Origin: Pseudonocardia benzenivorans CB1190
GTDB taxonomy: Bacteria; Actinomycetota; Actinomycetes; Mycobacteriales; Pseudonocardiaceae
Direction: 5' to 3'
Assembly: GCF_000196675.2 (NCBI RefSeq)
Contig: NC_015312.1
Location: 4,464,001-4,528,000, forward strand
DNA: 64,000 bases
The notes beneath the pieces were generated by a model that was not told where the DNA came from, ran no database searches, and was given only the letters and a program-made list of their open reading frames with translations. A program made the position numbers and the translations under genes. Positions 62,047 through 64,000 of the stretch are shown piece after piece. Position 1 is the stretch's first letter. Each line of letters starts with the position of its first letter.

Positions 62047-63487
62047 GCGCACCCTCGCCGAGCACCTCGCGGCGTTCGCCGCGAAGTCCACGCAGAGCCA
62101 GCTGCCCGGCGACGTCGCCGCGAGCGTGGGCCGCCGCGTCCTCGACGTCCTCGGGCTCTGCGTCGCCGCGCTCGACCTGCCGACGAGCCGCGCCGCCCTG
62201 GACCACGTCGCGGAGCAGGGCGGCGCCCCGCAGGCGCACGCCGTCGGGCTGCCCACCGCGGTGCCCGCGGCGTGGGCGGCCTTCGCCAACGGCGTGACCG
62301 CGCACTCGCTGGACTACGACGACACGCACCTCCCGTCCGTGCTGCACCCCAGCGCCGCGGTCGTCCCCGCCGCGCTCGCCGCCGCGGAGTACGCCGGCGC
62401 GTCGGGCGCACGAACGGTGGAGGCGATCGCCGTCGGGCTGGAGATCACCGTCCGGCTCGGCATGGCGGGCTACGACGAGCGGCTCGGCAACTCGGTGTTC
62501 TTCGAGCACGGCCAGCACGCGACGTCGATCTGCGGCGCGATGGGCGGTGCGGCCGCGGCCGCGCTGCTGCTGGACCTCGGCGAGGACGGGGTGCGCGACG
62601 CGCTCGGCATCACCGCGTCGATGGCGGCCGGGGTCATCGAGGCCAACCGCACGGGCGGCACGGTGAAGCGGGTCCACTGCGGCTGGGCCGCGCACTCGGC
62701 CGTCACGGCCGCGCAACTGGTGCGCCGCGGGTTCACCGGCCCGCCGACGGTCCTGGAGGGCCGCTTCGGGTTCTTCGAGGCGTTCCTGCGCGGCGAGGCC
62801 GACCCGGCCGCGATCACCGACGGCCTCGGCGACGAGTGGGCGGTGCCCGGGATCTTCTTCAAGCCCTACCCCGCCAACCACTTCACCCACACCGCGGTGG
62901 ACGCCGCGGCCCGGCTGCGGGAGCGCGGGGTGCGGCCGCAGGACGTCACGTCGGCGACGCTCGGCGTGCCCGGCGCGGTGATCCGCACCATCGGTGAGCC
63001 CATCGAGACCAAGCGCGCGCCGGTCACCGGCTACCAGGCGCAGTTCTCCGGTCCGTACGCCGTGGCCGTCGGCCTGTTCGGCGGCGGCGGCCTCGGCGCC
63101 GCCCTCGCCGACTACACCGACGCGCTGGCCGCCGACCCCGACCGGCGCGCGCTGATGGCCAAGGTCGACGTCGTCGCCGACGCCCGCTGCGACGCCGTGT
63201 TCCCGCACCAGTTCCCGGCGGTCCTGCGCGTCACCACCGCCGACGGGCGGGAGTGGACCGAGGAGGTCCTCACCAACCGCGGCGGCCCCGACCGGCCGCT
63301 GACCGACGCCGAGCACGCCCGCAAGTTCCGCGACAACCTCGCGGTGACGCTCCCGGCCGACGTCGCCGGCGCCGTCGCCGACGAGGTCACCGACACCGTG
63401 CTGGGCCTGGCCGCCTCCGACGACCCCGCGGTCGTCGGCCGCCTGCTGGCCCGGCTCACCCCGACCTTCTCCGACACCGAGGAGTAG
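62039..63487 (+). CDS. MmgE/PrpD-family protein
   Basis: 482 residues. Family blocks: VLGLCVAALD, AFANGVTAHSLDYDDTHLPSVLHPSAAVVPAALAAAE, and KPYPANHFTHTAVDAA. The family includes 2-methylcitrate dehydratase, cis-aconitate decarboxylase and iminodisuccinate epimerase. With no prpBC here, an epimerase/dehydratase acting on a small (amino) di- or tricarboxylate is plausible. GTG 62039 overlaps the cyclase stop. Confidence 0.87.
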   Translation: MAERTLAEHLAAFAAKSTQSQLPGDVAASVGRRVLDVLGLCVAALDLPTSRAALDHVAEQGGAPQAHAVGLPTAVPAAWAAFANGVTAHSLDYDDTHLPSVLHPSAAVVPAALAAAEYAGASGARTVEAIAVGLEITVRLGMAGYDERLGNSVFFEHGQHATSICGAMGGAAAAALLLDLGEDGVRDALGITASMAAGVIEANRTGGTVKRVHCGWAAHSAVTAAQLVRRGFTGPPTVLEGRFGFFEAFLRGEADPAAITDGLGDEWAVPGIFFKPYPANHFTHTAVDAAARLRERGVRPQDVTSATLGVPGAVIRTIGEPIETKRAPVTGYQAQFSGPYAVAVGLFGGGGLGAALADYTDALAADPDRRALMAKVDVVADARCDAVFPHQFPAVLRVTTADGREWTEEVLTNRGGPDRPLTDAEHARKFRDNLAVTLPADVAGAVADEVTDTVLGLAASDDPAVVGRLLARLTPTFSDTEE

Positions 63488-63489
63488 CA

Positions 63490-64000
63490 GTGGCACTCGA
63501 CCTGCTCATCACCAACGCCGCCGTCGCCGGCCATGACCGGCCCGAGCCCGAGCGCCTCGACATCGGCGTCGTGGACGGGAAGATCGTGCGCCTCGAGCCG
63601 GGCATCCCGGTCGAGGACGCCACCACCGTCGTCGACGCAGCCGGCAAGCTGGCCTTCCCCGGCGTCGTCGACGCCCACCAGCACTGGGGCATCTACAACC
63701 CGCTGTCCGAGGACACCGCGATCGAGAGCCGCGCGTGCGCGCAGGGCGGCGTCACCACCGCGCTGAACTACATGCGCACCGGGCAGTACTACCTGAACAA
63801 GGGCGGCCCCTACCGCGACTTCTTCCCCGAGGTCCTCGACGCCTCTGCCGGGCGCGCGCTCGTCGACTACGCGTTCCACCTCGCGCCGATGATGCGCGAG
63901 CACATCGACGAGATCCCGCGCCTGGTCGAGGAGTTCGGCGTCACCTCGTTCAAGATCTTCATGTTCTACGGCGGGCACGGCCTGCACGGACGCTCGAACG
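63490..64000 (+). CDS. Hydantoinase/dihydropyrimidinase-family amidohydrolase (truncated by window end)
   Basis: First 170 residues: VALDLLITNAAVAG start, DAHQHWG (first metal-binding His pair) near 60, and TSFKIFMFYGG with the Lys to be carboxylated near 155. This is the cyclic amidohydrolase fold. GTG 63490 is two bases after the MmgE/PrpD stop. Third member of the family in the window. The operon continues past position 64000. Confidence 0.85.
   Translation, partial: MALDLLITNAAVAGHDRPEPERLDIGVVDGKIVRLEPGIPVEDATTVVDAAGKLAFPGVVDAHQHWGIYNPLSEDTAIESRACAQGGVTTALNYMRTGQYYLNKGGPYRDFFPEVLDASAGRALVDYAFHLAPMMREHIDEIPRLVEEFGVTSFKIFMFYGGHGLHGRSN

Overview
The window is very GC-rich with strong third-position GC bias. 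It carries a kdpFABC-D potassium operon, many GTG starts and extensive ATGA/GTGA stop-start overlaps. This points to a high-GC actinomycete chromosome; a Pseudonocardiaceae-like host is my guess, not a demonstrated assignment. I see no tRNA, rRNA, transposase, integrase or CRISPR array.

Layout. (1) 1-5214, minus strand: high-affinity potassium uptake, with kdpD (cut by the window edge), kdpC, kdpB, kdpA, kdpF and a second tiny membrane peptide. (2) 5460-22102: a catabolic island. It holds an isopropylmalate/tartrate-type dehydrogenase, a GntR regulator, a plus-strand operon (amidase, CaiB-type CoA-transferase, hydantoinase, N-carbamoylsarcosine amidase-like hydrolase, MDR oxidoreductase), two MFS permeases, an HMG-CoA-lyase-like protein, an aldo/keto reductase and a CUT2-type ABC transporter. 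(3) 22721-38438, minus strand: a long array of hydantoinase, GntR, allantoinase-like deacetylase fused to a cupin, alpha/beta hydrolase, CitE-like lyase, IlvD-like dehydratase, a second CUT2 transporter, a second cysteine hydrolase, a second CoA-transferase, a second allantoinase-like protein, another GntR and an IclR. (4) 38479-40415: acylating acetaldehyde dehydrogenase plus 4-hydroxy-2-oxovalerate aldolase, then about 500 bp of non-coding DNA with a thiolase remnant. (5) 40935-64000: two transcription units diverging around an IclR gene at 47626-48480. The minus unit encodes an Old-Yellow-Enzyme (OYE)/racemase fusion, M20-like protein, alpha/beta-hydrolase-fold protein, methyltransferase and small helical protein. 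The plus unit carries second copies of these (without the racemase domain), plus an NTF2-like protein, a NitT/TauT-type ABC transporter, SDR, Ohr/OsmC, IclR, CoA-transferase, cyclase, MmgE/PrpD and a hydantoinase cut by the window end.

How the parts fit. Regions 2-3 look like uptake and breakdown of cyclic or open-chain amides and ureides: transporter, cyclic-amidase opening, amide or carbamoyl hydrolysis, CoA activation and C-C cleavage. The substrate is unknown. Region 5 is the most unusual part. Five protein families occur twice, in operons that share one 17-bp palindrome (GTTCCTCTNNNCGGAAY), which also precedes the IclR gene between them. The M20-like pair, the hydrolase-fold pair and the racemase-like domain lack residues normally needed for catalysis, and in the M20 and hydrolase pairs the substitutions fall at the same positions in both copies. 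I read this as an undescribed, duplicated catabolic module rather than a known pathway.
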